From Streptomyces abyssomicinicus (GTDB lineage Bacteria > Actinomycetota > Actinomycetes > Streptomycetales > Streptomycetaceae), in assembly GCF_008974245.1 (NCBI RefSeq), contig NZ_BBZI01000008.1, positions 62,001-126,000 of the forward strand: a stretch of 64,000 nt of DNA, written 5' to 3'. This document shows, piece by piece, positions 1 through 8,341 of the stretch. Below the pieces are notes generated by a model. That model was not told the origin of the DNA. It saw only the letters and a program-made list of their open reading frames with translations, and made no database searches. Position 1 is the first letter of the stretch; each line of letters begins with the position of its first letter. A program made the translations under genes and the position numbers.

Positions 1-194
1 GGGAGGTCCGTGTAGTACGAGTCGTCACCCGGGCTCTCGGCGAGGTCGGGAATCGGCTGGGAATCGCCGGTCTCCGATCTGGGCCTCTCGGCCACTCCCG
101 GCGCCTGCGAAGCGGTCAGCGCCGCGACTGCGATCGCGGCCACCGCCGTGGTCGCCGCTCCCCTGCGCAGATGCCTGCCGATATGCGCCGCCAT
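1..194 (-). CDS. N-terminal fragment of a secreted protein
   Basis: This open frame runs off the left edge; 64 codons are visible. It starts at an ATG preceded by a purine-rich GGGAGGGAA ribosome binding site. The N terminus has basic residues (HLRRG), then an Ala/Val/Thr hydrophobic core and an Ala-rich export-type region ending near residue 30, followed by a Ser/Asp/Pro-rich linker with DDSYYTDLP at the cut. That is the layout of a Streptomyces exported protein. Secreted lytic transglycosylases often begin like this, but no catalytic domain lies in the window, so the function is not assigned. Confidence applies to a secreted coding region, not to an enzyme class. Confidence 0.6.
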   Translation of the reverse strand, partial: MAAHIGRHLRRGAATTAVAAIAVAALTASQAPGVAERPRSETGDSQPIPDLAESPGDDSYYTDL

Positions 195-647
195 CGAGCG
201 TTCCCTCCCTGGACGACCGACTTCTGGTCCCTCGGTCCGCCTGGCGGACAGAGATTCGATACCGCAATCAGGTGACCCTACGACAACTTGCGTCGCACGC
301 ACACCTGTTGCTGTCCGATATCGGGCGATTGGCGGCGACTTCGGCGCGGACCCGCGTGCGGAATTCGGACGCGGTCCCCGGCGGGGAACCGGCGGGGAAC
401 CGGCGAGGCGGTCATCGGCGTCCCTTCCCACCGCGGGCGTGGTCCTGGCCGCGCCGTCGTGCGCGCCCGGGCGCCGTGCTCCGCCGCGGCACCGCGCTGC
501 GCCGCACCGCGCTGCGCTGCGCTGCGCTGCGCCGTACTGCCGCCCGCACCGCCTTGCCGCCGTACCGTCGCACCGCCCTCGCACCGAACGCCGCGCCGTC
601 GCCGTACCTCCGGCGCGGGCCGTTCCCTCCGGGACCAGGAGCCGTCC
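195..647. other. Divergent intergenic region with short direct repeats
   Basis: No gene is supported between the divergent secreted protein and the DUF4184 gene. The segment holds a direct repeat of CCGGCGGGGAA (about 379-402) and a GCTGC pentamer run (four copies at 511-530) embedded in two copies of an ACCGCGCTGCGC-like sequence. A small inverted repeat, GTCCGCC/GGCGGAC, lies near 238 in the leader of the minus-strand gene. Promoters for both genes should lie here, but I could not place convincing -10/-35 pairs. Confidence 0.5.
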
Positions 648-1523
648 TTGCCGTTCACCCTCAGCCACGCCGTCGCCGTCCTGCCCGCGGTCCGCGCCGA
701 CGGCACCGGACGGGCCGCCCTGCTGGTGCCGTCGGTGCTGTTCGCCGGGTCGTTCGCCCCCGACATGACGTACTACGCGGCGAGCGCGCTGCCCGACGCC
801 ATGGCCTTCGGCGACGTCACCCATTCGTTCGCCGGCGTGCTGACGGTGGACGTGGCCATCGCCTGGCTGCTGGTGGGCGCCTGGCTGCTGCTGCGGGAGC
901 CGCTGGTCGCGTTGCTGCCGCTGCGGATCCGCGGGCGGGCCGCGGCGCTGACCCGTTGCGGGACGCCCAGGGCCCGGGTCCGGCCCGGCCTGGTCGCCGC
1001 CTGGTACCTCTCGGCGGTGCTGGGGGCGCTCACCCATGTGGTGTGGGACGCCTTCACCCACCTGGACCGGTGGGGGATGCGGATCCTCCCGGTGCTGGGT
1101 GAGGAGATCGCGGGCTCGCCGCTGTACTGGTACCTCCAGTACGGGGGGTCGGCGGTCGCCGCGGTGGTCATCGTGTGGTTCCTGGCCCGTGCGCTGCGGC
1201 AGGCCCCCGACCGCGCGGGGCTCGGGCTGCCGGCGCTGTCACCTCGTGACCGCTGGGCTGCCTGGGCGCTGCTGGCGCTCTGCGCGGGGATCGCGGCGAC
1301 GGTGCGGGTGATGCGCTGGTGGGCCTACTGGGGGCATGTCGCCCGGCCCTGGGAGATCGTCCCGACGCTCTGCTTCGGAGCCGGCGCGGGCCTCGCCGTC
1401 GGCCTGCTGCTCCACGGTGTCGCGGTCAGGGTGTGGCGGCGTCCGTCCCGGGATCCGCGTGCGGCGGCCGGTGAGCCGGGGACGCGGGAAGGGGCGGGAA
1501 ACCGGGCAGCGGCATCACGGTGA
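648..1523 (+). CDS. DUF4184 family membrane protein
   Basis: The product is a predicted 291-residue integral membrane protein. The N terminus PFTLSHAVAVLP and the early FAGSFAPDMTYY are typical of DUF4184, as is the internal HVVWDAFTH. A TTG start is chosen because AGGAG lies six bases upstream and the family begins MPFT(L)SH; the open frame upstream has repeat-driven composition and no family match. Roughly five to six hydrophobic segments can be seen, for example TVDVAIAWLLVGAWLLL and SAVAAVVIVWFLA. DUF4184 has no established biochemical role; conserved His and Asp residues in the motifs recall metal-dependent membrane hydrolases, which is only inference. The last 98 bases overlap the convergent small gene on the other strand. 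Confidence 0.85.
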   Translation: MPFTLSHAVAVLPAVRADGTGRAALLVPSVLFAGSFAPDMTYYAASALPDAMAFGDVTHSFAGVLTVDVAIAWLLVGAWLLLREPLVALLPLRIRGRAAALTRCGTPRARVRPGLVAAWYLSAVLGALTHVVWDAFTHLDRWGMRILPVLGEEIAGSPLYWYLQYGGSAVAAVVIVWFLARALRQAPDRAGLGLPALSPRDRWAAWALLALCAGIAATVRVMRWWAYWGHVARPWEIVPTLCFGAGAGLAVGLLLHGVAVRVWRRPSRDPRAAAGEPGTREGAGNRAAASR

Positions 1524-1818
1524 CCGCGATCCGCCGGGAGGCGCCCGGGCGGGTCAGCCGGAGCACCAGTGCCCAGGTGCGGCGGGCGGCCGCCTGCGTG
1601 GGGCCCACCGCCAGGGAGAGGAACACCAGGGGCCGGCGGCCGGCCACCGCCTCCCACAGTCGGCGCGCCCGCCGTCGCGCTCCGGCCGTCCAGCGGAGGT
1701 GACAACGGGCCGTGCTTGCGGTCGGAGCGACGGGGCGCACCGGCGGGCGCAGCGCGGATATGACCGCTTCCGCTCCCGCCGGAGACCGGCCGAGCATGCG
1801 TATATCCATGCCCCGCAT
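1426..1818 (-). CDS. Small basic hypothetical protein
   Basis: The product would be a 130-residue Arg/Pro/Ala-rich protein; I do not recognise a family. It starts at an ATG preceded by GGGGTGAGG, and its codons carry G or C at nearly every third position, which supports translation. The middle, around RRPLVFLSLAVGPTQAAARR, resembles a compact soluble domain, and the C terminus is Pro/His-rich. The same frame stays open far upstream only because it crosses the 7-bp tandem array, so the longer forms are artefacts. It overlaps the DUF4184 gene tail to tail by 98 bases, which makes one of the two C termini suspect. Confidence 0.5.
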   Translation of the reverse strand: MRGMDIRMLGRSPAGAEAVISALRPPVRPVAPTASTARCHLRWTAGARRRARRLWEAVAGRRPLVFLSLAVGPTQAAARRTWALVLRLTRPGASRRIAVTVMPLPGFPPLPASPAHRPPHADPGTDAATP

Positions 1819-2469
1819 CCTCACCCCGCCCTCGGCCCGCGTCGCCTCCATGGGGTCCGCCCGAGTGACGCGAGGCGCCCGCCGAAGAAGTCCCCGGGTG
1901 CCGCCGCCGTGCTGCCGCCGTGCCGCCGTCCGTCGGGGGTTCCGCGGTGGGCGTGCCGTGGCGGCGCGGCGGCGGTCGGGCGTGGGTGGGCCCGGGGGCA
2001 GAAGTGGCGCGGGCGCACGCGTCGGCCCGCGCGACGGGGCGCGCCGGTGGACCCGCACGACGAGGTGCGCCGGTCGGCACGGGCAACGGCACGAGCGGTA
2101 CGGCCCCGCCCTGCACTCGCGCCGCGCCCCGCGGGCAACCGCGAGGCACCGGGGCAGCGCGGCGATACAGCCCGGCACCCGGCACCCGGCACCCGGCACC
2201 CGGCACCCGGCACCCGGCACCCGGCACCCGGCACCCGGCACCCGGCACCCGGCACCCGGCACCCGGCACCCGGCACCCGGCACCCGGCACCCGGCACCCG
2301 GCACCCGGCACCCGGCAGGCAACTCCGCGCCGTCCCGCAGGGCACGGCCTGGGCCGCGTCTCCCGCCGAGGGAGCGGCCACGCGCGGCACAGGCGCGGCG
2401 GCGCGCCGACGCACGGCGCGGGGCTGACCCCCCGGCCGGGGGCCAGACGGACGCCGCCGGCCCCGGCGC
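1819..2469. other. Repeat-containing intergenic region downstream of polA
   Basis: About 650 bases separate the small hypothetical gene from the polA stop codon. The content is low-complexity GC-rich sequence, including GCCGCCG-type runs near 1898-1930 and the 21-copy heptamer array at 2171-2317. Several long open frames cross it on both strands, but their products are collagen-like or Arg/Pro-rich and have no family signature. I see no gene here. Confidence 0.6.
2171..2317. repeat. 21 perfect copies of the heptamer CCCGGCA
   Basis: The 147 bases are an uninterrupted head-to-tail array of CCCGGCA with exact period 7 and no variants. Because 7 is not a multiple of 3, all three frames of a strand read the same cyclic heptapeptide (PGTRHPA on plus, CRVPGAG on minus), which explains the six overlapping open frames across it. 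It lies 152 bases beyond the polA stop codon. Perfect homogeneity suggests recent slippage expansion, so copy number probably varies between isolates. Confidence 0.98.
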
Positions 2470-5199
2470 TCAGTGCGCCGCGGACTCCCAGTCCCGGCCC
2501 ACGCCGACCGAGACGTCCAGCGGTGCCCGCAGCGTCACCGCACCGGCCATCTCCCGCCGGACCAGCTCCTCCACCGCGGCCCGCTCGCCGGGCGCGACCT
2601 CCAGCACGATTTCGTCGTGGACCTGCAGCAGTATCCGCGACCCCAGCTCCGCCTCCCGCAGCGCGGCGTCGACCTTCAGCATCGCGATCTTCACGATGTC
2701 CGCGGCGGTGCCCTGGATCGGCGCGTTGAGCGCCATCCGCTCGGCCGCCTCCCGCCGCTGACGGTTGTCGCTGTTCAGGTCCGGAAGGTAGCGGCGGCGG
2801 CCGAGGATGGTCTCGGTGTACCCGGTGGCCCGGGCCTCGTCGACGACCCGGCGCAGGTAGTCCCGCACCCCGCCGAACCGCTCGAAGTAGGTGTCCATCA
2901 GGGCCCGCGCCTCGCCGGCGTCGATGTTCAGCTGCTGCGACAGGCCGAACGCCGACAGCCCGTAGGCCAGGCCGTACGACATCGCCTTGATCTTCCGCCG
3001 CATCTCGGGGTCGACCTGGGACCGTTCCACCGAGAACACCTGGGAGGCGACCGTGGTGTGCAGGTCCTCGCCGGAGGTGAACGCCTCGATCAGGCCCTGG
3101 TCCTCCGACAGGTGGGCCATCACCCGCAGTTCGATCTGGCTGTAGTCGGCCGTCATCAGCGACTCGAAGCCCTCGCCGACCACGAAACCACGCCGGATCG
3201 CCCGGCCCTCGTCCGTGCGCACCGGGATGTTCTGGAGGTTCGGGTCCGTCGACGACAGCCGGCCCGTGGCCGCCACCGTCTGGTTGAAGGTGGTGTGGAT
3301 CCGGCCGTCCGCGGAGACCGTCTTGATCAGGCCCTCCACGGTCGTCCGCAGCTTGGCCTGCTCGCGGTGCCGGAGCATGATCACCGGGAGCTCGTTCTCG
3401 GTCTGCTGGGCCAGCCAGGCCAGCGCGTCCGCGTCCGTGGTGTAGCCGGTCTTGGTCTTCTTGGTCTTCGGCAGACCCAGCTCGCCGAAGAGGACCTCCT
3501 GGAGCTGCTTCGGGGAGCCCAGGTTGAACTCGTGGCCCGCCGCCGCGTGCGCCTCCCGCACGGCCTGCTGGACCGCGCCCGCGAACATCTGCTCCATCTT
3601 CCCGAGGTGATCCCGGTCGGCGGCGATGCCGTGCCGCTCCATCCGCGCCAGCAGCGCCGACGTCGGCAGCTCCATGTCGCGCAGCAGCTCGGCGGCGCCC
3701 ACCTCCGCCAGCCGGCCCTCGAACGCCGCCGCCAGGTCCAGCACGGCCAGCGCCTGCACCATCAGGGCCTCGGCCTCGGCGTCCTCGTCCGCGCCGAAGG
3801 CGAGCTGCCCGCCGGCGGCCGCGGCCGGGGCTAGCTCACGGCCCAGGTACTCCAGGGACAGGGCGTCCAGGTCGAAGGACCGGCGGCCCGGCTTGACCAG
3901 GTAGGCGGCCAGCGCGGTGTCCATCGTCACGCCGGCGACCGTCCAGCCGTGTTCGCCGAACAGCCGCATCGCGGCCTTCACGTTGTGGAAGACCTTCGGC
4001 CTGGCCCGATCGGCCAGCCATGCCGCCCAGGCCGTCCCGTCCGCCTCGTCGAGCTGCGCCGGGTCGAACCAGGCCGCCTGCCCGCCCTCCGCGGCGAGCG
4101 CGACCTCGGCCACCGAGCCCGCGCCCAGCGCCCAGGCGCCGACCGCCGCCACGCCCAGCGGGCCGTCCTGCGCGTGCTCCGCCAGCCAGGGCGCCAGCTC
4201 GCCGGTGGACAGCACCGAGCCGTCCAGCTCGACGCCGCTCTGCGCGGCGGGCGAGGGACCCGCCTCCTCCTCGGCGGCCGGGTCCACGGCGAACAGCCGC
4301 TCCCGCAGCGACGGGTTACGGATCTCCAGCGTGTCCAGGATCATCGCGACCGACTTGCGGTCGTAGGCCGCCCGCTCCAGCGCGGAGACCCCCACCGGCA
4401 GCTCGACGTCCCGGACCATCTCGGTCAGCCGGCGGTTCAGCTTCACCGACTCCAGGTGGTCGCGGAAGTTCTGCCCCGCCTTGCCCTTGACCTCCTCCGC
4501 CCGCTCGACCAGCTCGGCGAACGACCCGAACTGGTTGATCCACTTCGCGGCCGTCTTCTCGCCCACGCCCGGGATGCCCGGCAGGTTGTCCGACGGGTCG
4601 CCGCGCAGCGCCGCGAAGTCGGGGTACTGCGCCGGGGTCAGGCCGTACTTCTCGAAGACCTTCTCCGGCGTGAACCGGGTCAGCTCCGAGACGCCCTTGG
4701 TCGGGTACAGCACCGTGGTGTGCTCGGACACCAGCTGGAAGGAGTCGCGGTCGCCGGTGACGATGAGGACGTCGAAGCCCTCCGTCTCCGCCTGCGTCGC
4801 CAGGGTCGCGATGACGTCATCGGCCTCGAAGCCGTCCACCGCGAACCGGCGCACGGCCATCGCGTCCAGCAGCTCGCCGATCAGCTCCACCTGGCCACGG
4901 AACTCGTCCGGCGTCTTCGCCCGGTTCGCCTTGTACTCGGTGAACTCCTCGGCCCGCCACGTCTTGCGGGACACGTCGAAGGCCACCGCGAAGTGCGTGG
5001 GGGCCTCGTCGCGCAGCGTGTTGGCCAGCATCGAGGCGAAGCCGTAGATCGCGTTCGTCGGCTGGCCCTGCGCCGTCGTGAAGTTCTCCGCGGGCAGCGC
5101 GAAGAACGCGCGGTACGCGAGCGAGTGCCCGTCCATGAGCATCAGCCGCGGACGCTCACCGCCGGGGGTCGTGTCGGTCTTCTTCGATGCTGTATCCAC
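2470..5199 (-). CDS. polA: DNA polymerase I
   Basis: A family-A DNA polymerase used in Okazaki fragment processing and repair, about 909 residues. The N-terminal 300 residues form the 5'-3' nuclease (LMLMDGHSLAYRAFF, then DVLIVTGDRDSFQLV and NLPGIPGVGEKTAAKW). The C-terminal polymerase shows motif A DYSQIELRVMAH near residue 683, the O-helix RRKIKAMSYGLAYG near 735 and motif C QVHDEIVLEV near 860. The middle domain (roughly 320-510) has the 3'-5' exonuclease fold region but lacks the DxE metal ligands: PLGVAAVGAWA stands where FDTET is expected. It is therefore probably not proofreading, as is usual in actinobacteria. A GTG start is chosen because ATCGAGGG lies just upstream; the frame stays open 16 codons further to an ATG with no better site. 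The next GTG upstream is equally possible. Confidence 0.96.
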   Translation of the reverse strand: MDTASKKTDTTPGGERPRLMLMDGHSLAYRAFFALPAENFTTAQGQPTNAIYGFASMLANTLRDEAPTHFAVAFDVSRKTWRAEEFTEYKANRAKTPDEFRGQVELIGELLDAMAVRRFAVDGFEADDVIATLATQAETEGFDVLIVTGDRDSFQLVSEHTTVLYPTKGVSELTRFTPEKVFEKYGLTPAQYPDFAALRGDPSDNLPGIPGVGEKTAAKWINQFGSFAELVERAEEVKGKAGQNFRDHLESVKLNRRLTEMVRDVELPVGVSALERAAYDRKSVAMILDTLEIRNPSLRERLFAVDPAAEEEAGPSPAAQSGVELDGSVLSTGELAPWLAEHAQDGPLGVAAVGAWALGAGSVAEVALAAEGGQAAWFDPAQLDEADGTAWAAWLADRARPKVFHNVKAAMRLFGEHGWTVAGVTMDTALAAYLVKPGRRSFDLDALSLEYLGRELAPAAAAGGQLAFGADEDAEAEALMVQALAVLDLAAAFEGRLAEVGAAELLRDMELPTSALLARMERHGIAADRDHLGKMEQMFAGAVQQAVREAHAAAGHEFNLGSPKQLQEVLFGELGLPKTKKTKTGYTTDADALAWLAQQTENELPVIMLRHREQAKLRTTVEGLIKTVSADGRIHTTFNQTVAATGRLSSTDPNLQNIPVRTDEGRAIRRGFVVGEGFESLMTADYSQIELRVMAHLSEDQGLIEAFTSGEDLHTTVASQVFSVERSQVDPEMRRKIKAMSYGLAYGLSAFGLSQQLNIDAGEARALMDTYFERFGGVRDYLRRVVDEARATGYTETILGRRRYLPDLNSDNRQRREAAERMALNAPIQGTAADIVKIAMLKVDAALREAELGSRILLQVHDEIVLEVAPGERAAVEELVRREMAGAVTLRAPLDVSVGVGRDWESAAH

Positions 5200-5318
5200 C
5201 ACGCCCTCGATCCTGCCACGCCCCACGGACAGCCCGCGCCCACCCACCGGCCGCCCCGGCTCCCCGCTCCGGCCCGGTCACCCGTGGCGGTGATCCGCCG
5301 GGCCGCTCCGCGAGGGTT

Positions 5319-5362
5319 CTCCACAGGTCTCGCGGAGCCTCCTCCACAGCTCTCCCGCAGGC
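5319..5362. repeat. Two imperfect 22-bp direct repeats upstream of the oxidoreductase gene
   Basis: Two similar segments, both containing CTCCACAG followed by TCTC, CG and AG at matching positions, start at 5319 and 5341 with a 22-bp period. They lie 76-119 bases upstream of the molybdopterin oxidoreductase start, in the gap divergent from polA. A 22-bp repeat near a promoter could be a pair of operator sites for a dimeric regulator, but only about three quarters of positions agree and no regulator is adjacent. Confidence 0.3.
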
Positions 5363-5437
5363 CCGCACCCCCGTGCAAGGATCTTGGACGACAGCCGACC
5401 CGACAGCCGCACCACCGGTGCAGAAGAGGTGAGCGCC

Positions 5438-7717
5438 ATGGCGAGCAAGCCCCCCGCCGCCGATCCCGTGCAGGACGCCCCCCGCGTCACCGAGCCCCGG
5501 CACGCAGCGGCCGGCCTGCCCGCCCTCGGTCACACCCTGCGCATCGCCCACCAGCAGATGGGTGTCCGCCGCACGGCCCTCACCCTCCTGCGGGTCAACC
5601 AGAAGGACGGCTTCGACTGTCCCGGCTGCGCCTGGCCCGAGGGCGACAAGCGGCACGCCGCGGAGTTCTGCGAGAACGGCGCCAAGGCCGTCGCCGAGGA
5701 GGCCACCCTCCGCCGGGTCACGCCGGACTTCTTCGCCGCCCACCCCGTCGCCGACCTCGCCGGCCGCAGCGGCTACTGGCTGGGCCAGCAGGGGCGCCTG
5801 ACCCGTCCCATGTACCTGGCCGAGGGCGCCACCCACTACGAGCCCATCGGCTGGGACGAGGCCTTCGACGTGATCGCCGAGGAGATCGGCGCCCTCGACT
5901 CCCCCGACCAGGCGGTGTTCTACACCTCGGGCCGGACCAGCAACGAGGCCGCCTTCCTCTACCAGCTCTTCGCCCGCGAGCTGGGCACCAACAACCTGCC
6001 CGACTGCTCCAACATGTGCCACGAGTCCTCCGGCTCCGCCCTCACCGAGACCATCGGCATCGGCAAGGGCAGCGTCAGCCTCGAGGACCTCCACCAGGCC
6101 GACCTGATCATCGTCGCCGGGCAGAACCCGGGCACCAACCACCCGAGGATGCTCACCGCCCTGGAGAAGGCCAAGGCGGCCGGGGCCCGCGTCATCAGCG
6201 TCAACCCGCTGCCGGAGGCAGGGCTCGAACGGTTCAAGAACCCGCAGACCCCCAAGGGCCTCACCACCGGCACCGCCCTCACCGACCTGTTCCTCCAGAT
6301 CCGCATCGGCGGCGACCAGGCCCTCTTCCGCCTCCTCAACAAGCTCGTCCTGGAGACCGAGGGCGCCGTGGACGAGGCGTTCGTCCGCGAGCACACCCAC
6401 GGCTACGAGGAGTTCGCCGAGGCCGCCCGCGCCGCCGACTGGGCGGAGACCCTGGCCGCCACCGGCCTCACCCGCGAGGAGATCCACCAGGCCCTCGACA
6501 TGGTGCTCGCCTCGAAGCGCACCATCGTCTGCTGGGCCATGGGTCTCACCCAGCACAAGCACTCGGTCCCCACCATCCGCGAGGTCGTCAACTTCCTGCT
6601 GCTGCGCGGCGACATCGGCCGTCCCGGAGCCGGCGTCTGTCCGGTGCGAGGGCACTCCAACGTCCAGGGCGACCGCACCATGGGCATCTTCGAACGCCCC
6701 GCGCCCGCCTTCCTCGACGCCCTGGAACGCGAATTCGCCTTCGCCCCGCCCCGGCACCACGGCCTCGACGTCGTCAACGCCATCCGCGCCCTGCGCGACG
6801 GCGCCGCCAAGGTCTTCTTCGCCATGGGCGGCAACTTCGTCGCCGCCACCCCGGACACCGACGTCACCGAGGACGCCATGAGGCGCGCCCGCCTCACCGT
6901 CCACGTCTCCACCAAGCTCAACCGCTCGCACGCCGTCACCGGCGCCCGCGCCCTGATCCTCCCCACCCTCGGCCGCACCGAGCGCGACCTCCAGGCCGGC
7001 GGCGAGCAGTTCGTCACGGTCGAGGACTCCATGGGCATGGTGCACGCCTCCCGCGGCCGCCTCGAGCCGGCGAGCCCGCACCTGCTGTCCGAACCGGCCA
7101 TCGTGTGCCGCCTCGCGCGCCGCGTCCTCGGTCCAGGGAGCGCCACGCCGTGGGAGGAGTTCGAGAAGGACTACGCCACGGTCCGCGACCGCATCTCGCG
7201 GGTCGTCCCCGGCTTCGAGGACTTCAACGCCCGCATCGCCCACCCCGGCGGCTTCACCCTCCCGCACGCGCCGCGCGACGAGCGCCGCTTCCCCACCGCC
7301 ACCGGCAAGGCGAACTTCACCGCCGCCCCCGTCGAGTACCCGGTGATCCCCGAGGGCCGCCTGCTGCTGCAGACCCTCCGCTCGCACGACCAGTACAACA
7401 CCACGATCTACGGCCTCGACGACCGTTACCGGGGGATCCACGGCGGCCGCCGCGTCGTCCTCGTCCACCCGGAGGACGCCGCCGGACTCGGCGTCGCCGA
7501 CGGCTCGTACGTCGACCTTGTCTCCGAGTGGAGCGACGGGACCGAGCGCCGGGCCCCCGGCTTCCGCGTGGTCCATTACCCCACGGCCCGGCGGTGCGCT
7601 GCCGCCTACTACCCGGAGACCAACGTCCTGGTGCCGCTCGACTCCACCGCGGACGTCAGCAACACCCCGGCCAGCAAGTCCGTGGTGATCCGTCTGGAAC
7701 AATCCGCAGCGGACTGA
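5438..7717 (+). CDS. FdhF/YdeP-like molybdopterin oxidoreductase alpha subunit
   Basis: A 759-residue protein of the molybdopterin oxidoreductase superfamily, closest to the stand-alone YdeP group (TIGR01701), which resembles formate dehydrogenase H but has unknown substrates. It starts at an ATG preceded by AGAGGTGAG. The N terminus carries Cys61, Cys64 and Cys78, a likely partial iron-sulfur site. NMCHESSG places Cys194-His195 where FdhF has selenocysteine-His, so a Cys ligand to molybdenum is expected. LIIVAGQNPGTNHPRM and ISVNPLPEAGLERFKNP are pterin-binding-region motifs, and a molydopterin dinucleotide-binding C-terminal domain follows (LLLQTLRSHDQYNTTIYG). No partner subunit, FdhD or cofactor gene is adjacent. 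YdeP in Escherichia coli has been linked to acid tolerance, but transferring that role here would be a guess. Confidence 0.9.
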   Translation: MASKPPAADPVQDAPRVTEPRHAAAGLPALGHTLRIAHQQMGVRRTALTLLRVNQKDGFDCPGCAWPEGDKRHAAEFCENGAKAVAEEATLRRVTPDFFAAHPVADLAGRSGYWLGQQGRLTRPMYLAEGATHYEPIGWDEAFDVIAEEIGALDSPDQAVFYTSGRTSNEAAFLYQLFARELGTNNLPDCSNMCHESSGSALTETIGIGKGSVSLEDLHQADLIIVAGQNPGTNHPRMLTALEKAKAAGARVISVNPLPEAGLERFKNPQTPKGLTTGTALTDLFLQIRIGGDQALFRLLNKLVLETEGAVDEAFVREHTHGYEEFAEAARAADWAETLAATGLTREEIHQALDMVLASKRTIVCWAMGLTQHKHSVPTIREVVNFLLLRGDIGRPGAGVCPVRGHSNVQGDRTMGIFERPAPAFLDALEREFAFAPPRHHGLDVVNAIRALRDGAAKVFFAMGGNFVAATPDTDVTEDAMRRARLTVHVSTKLNRSHAVTGARALILPTLGRTERDLQAGGEQFVTVEDSMGMVHASRGRLEPASPHLLSEPAIVCRLARRVLGPGSATPWEEFEKDYATVRDRISRVVPGFEDFNARIAHPGGFTLPHAPRDERRFPTATGKANFTAAPVEYPVIPEGRLLLQTLRSHDQYNTTIYGLDDRYRGIHGGRRVVLVHPEDAAGLGVADGSYVDLVSEWSDGTERRAPGFRVVHYPTARRCAAAYYPETNVLVPLDSTADVSNTPASKSVVIRLEQSAAD

Positions 7718-7824
7718 GCGTTTGCTCAGCCGACGGCGCCGCAGCATCGCCGGCGGCACCACCGCCGGCATCACCACAGGCACCACCGCACCAGGTCTCC
7801 CCCGAAAGAATTGGAGCCGGCCCC

Positions 7825-8277
7825 ATGGGCGAGCAGCACACCGTGAAGTTCCCGCAGGAAGTCCTCGACGAGTACGCGAGCCTCGGCCTCGACCTGCCCG
7901 CCCTCTTCTCCGCCGGCCACCTCGGCACCCGTATGGGCATCGAGGTCAAGGAGGCCTCGGCCGAGCGGGTCGTGGGCACCATGCCGGTCGAGGGCAACAC
8001 CCAGCCCTACGGCCTGCTCCACGGCGGCGCCTCGGCCGTTCTCGCCGAGACGCTCGGTTCGGTCGGCTCCATGCTGCACGGCGGCCCTTCCAAGATCGCC
8101 GTCGGCGTCGACCTCAACTGCACCCACCACCGCGGCCTGAGCTCCGGCGTGGTCACCGGGGTCGCCACCCCGGTCCACCGCGGCCGCTCCACGGCCACCT
8201 ACGAGATCGTCATCAGCGACGAGCAGGACCGCCGCGTCTGCAGCGCCCGCCTCACCTGTCTCCTGCGTGACGCCTGA
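7825..8277 (+). CDS. PaaI-family hotdog thioesterase
   Basis: A 150-residue single hotdog-fold acyl-CoA thioesterase. The hallmark GLLHGGASAVLAETLGSVG carries the HGG motif and the downstream catalytic acid of the PaaI/Ent group, and it is followed by GVDLNCTHHRG and GVATPVHRGRSTATYE, which form the substrate-facing strands. Such enzymes hydrolyse aromatic or misloaded acyl-CoAs; the actual substrate cannot be read from the sequence. The ATG is preceded by GAAAGAATTGGAG. The gene follows the oxidoreductase by about 107 bases on the same strand and is closed by a strong terminator, so the two may share a transcript. Confidence 0.9.
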   Translation: MGEQHTVKFPQEVLDEYASLGLDLPALFSAGHLGTRMGIEVKEASAERVVGTMPVEGNTQPYGLLHGGASAVLAETLGSVGSMLHGGPSKIAVGVDLNCTHHRGLSSGVVTGVATPVHRGRSTATYEIVISDEQDRRVCSARLTCLLRDA

Positions 8278-8298
8278 CGGCCCACCGCGCTCCCTCAC

Positions 8299-8341
8299 GG
8301 GGCGCCCCGAGCGGCACCGCCGCCCGGGGCGCCCCTTTTTT
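8299..8341 (+). terminator. Rho-independent terminator after the thioesterase gene
   Basis: A perfect 11-bp stem (GGGGCGCCCCG at 8299-8309 with its complement at 8325-8335) has a loop that itself contains GCGGC/GCCGC, and it is followed directly by six thymidines. It is the clearest intrinsic terminator in the window. Confidence 0.93.

Noticed and set aside
195..300. c-di-AMP (ydaO-type) riboswitch in the leader of the secreted protein
   Set aside because: Such riboswitches precede cell-wall hydrolase genes in actinobacteria, but I could not find the conserved core segments, only a short GTCCGCC/GGCGGAC hairpin.
3949..8277. A 1442-codon plus-strand open frame across polA and the oxidoreductase
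   Set aside because: It is antisense to polA and out of frame with the oxidoreductase; its product is Arg/Pro/His-rich shadow sequence with no family match. Only its last part, from 7825, is a real gene (the thioesterase).
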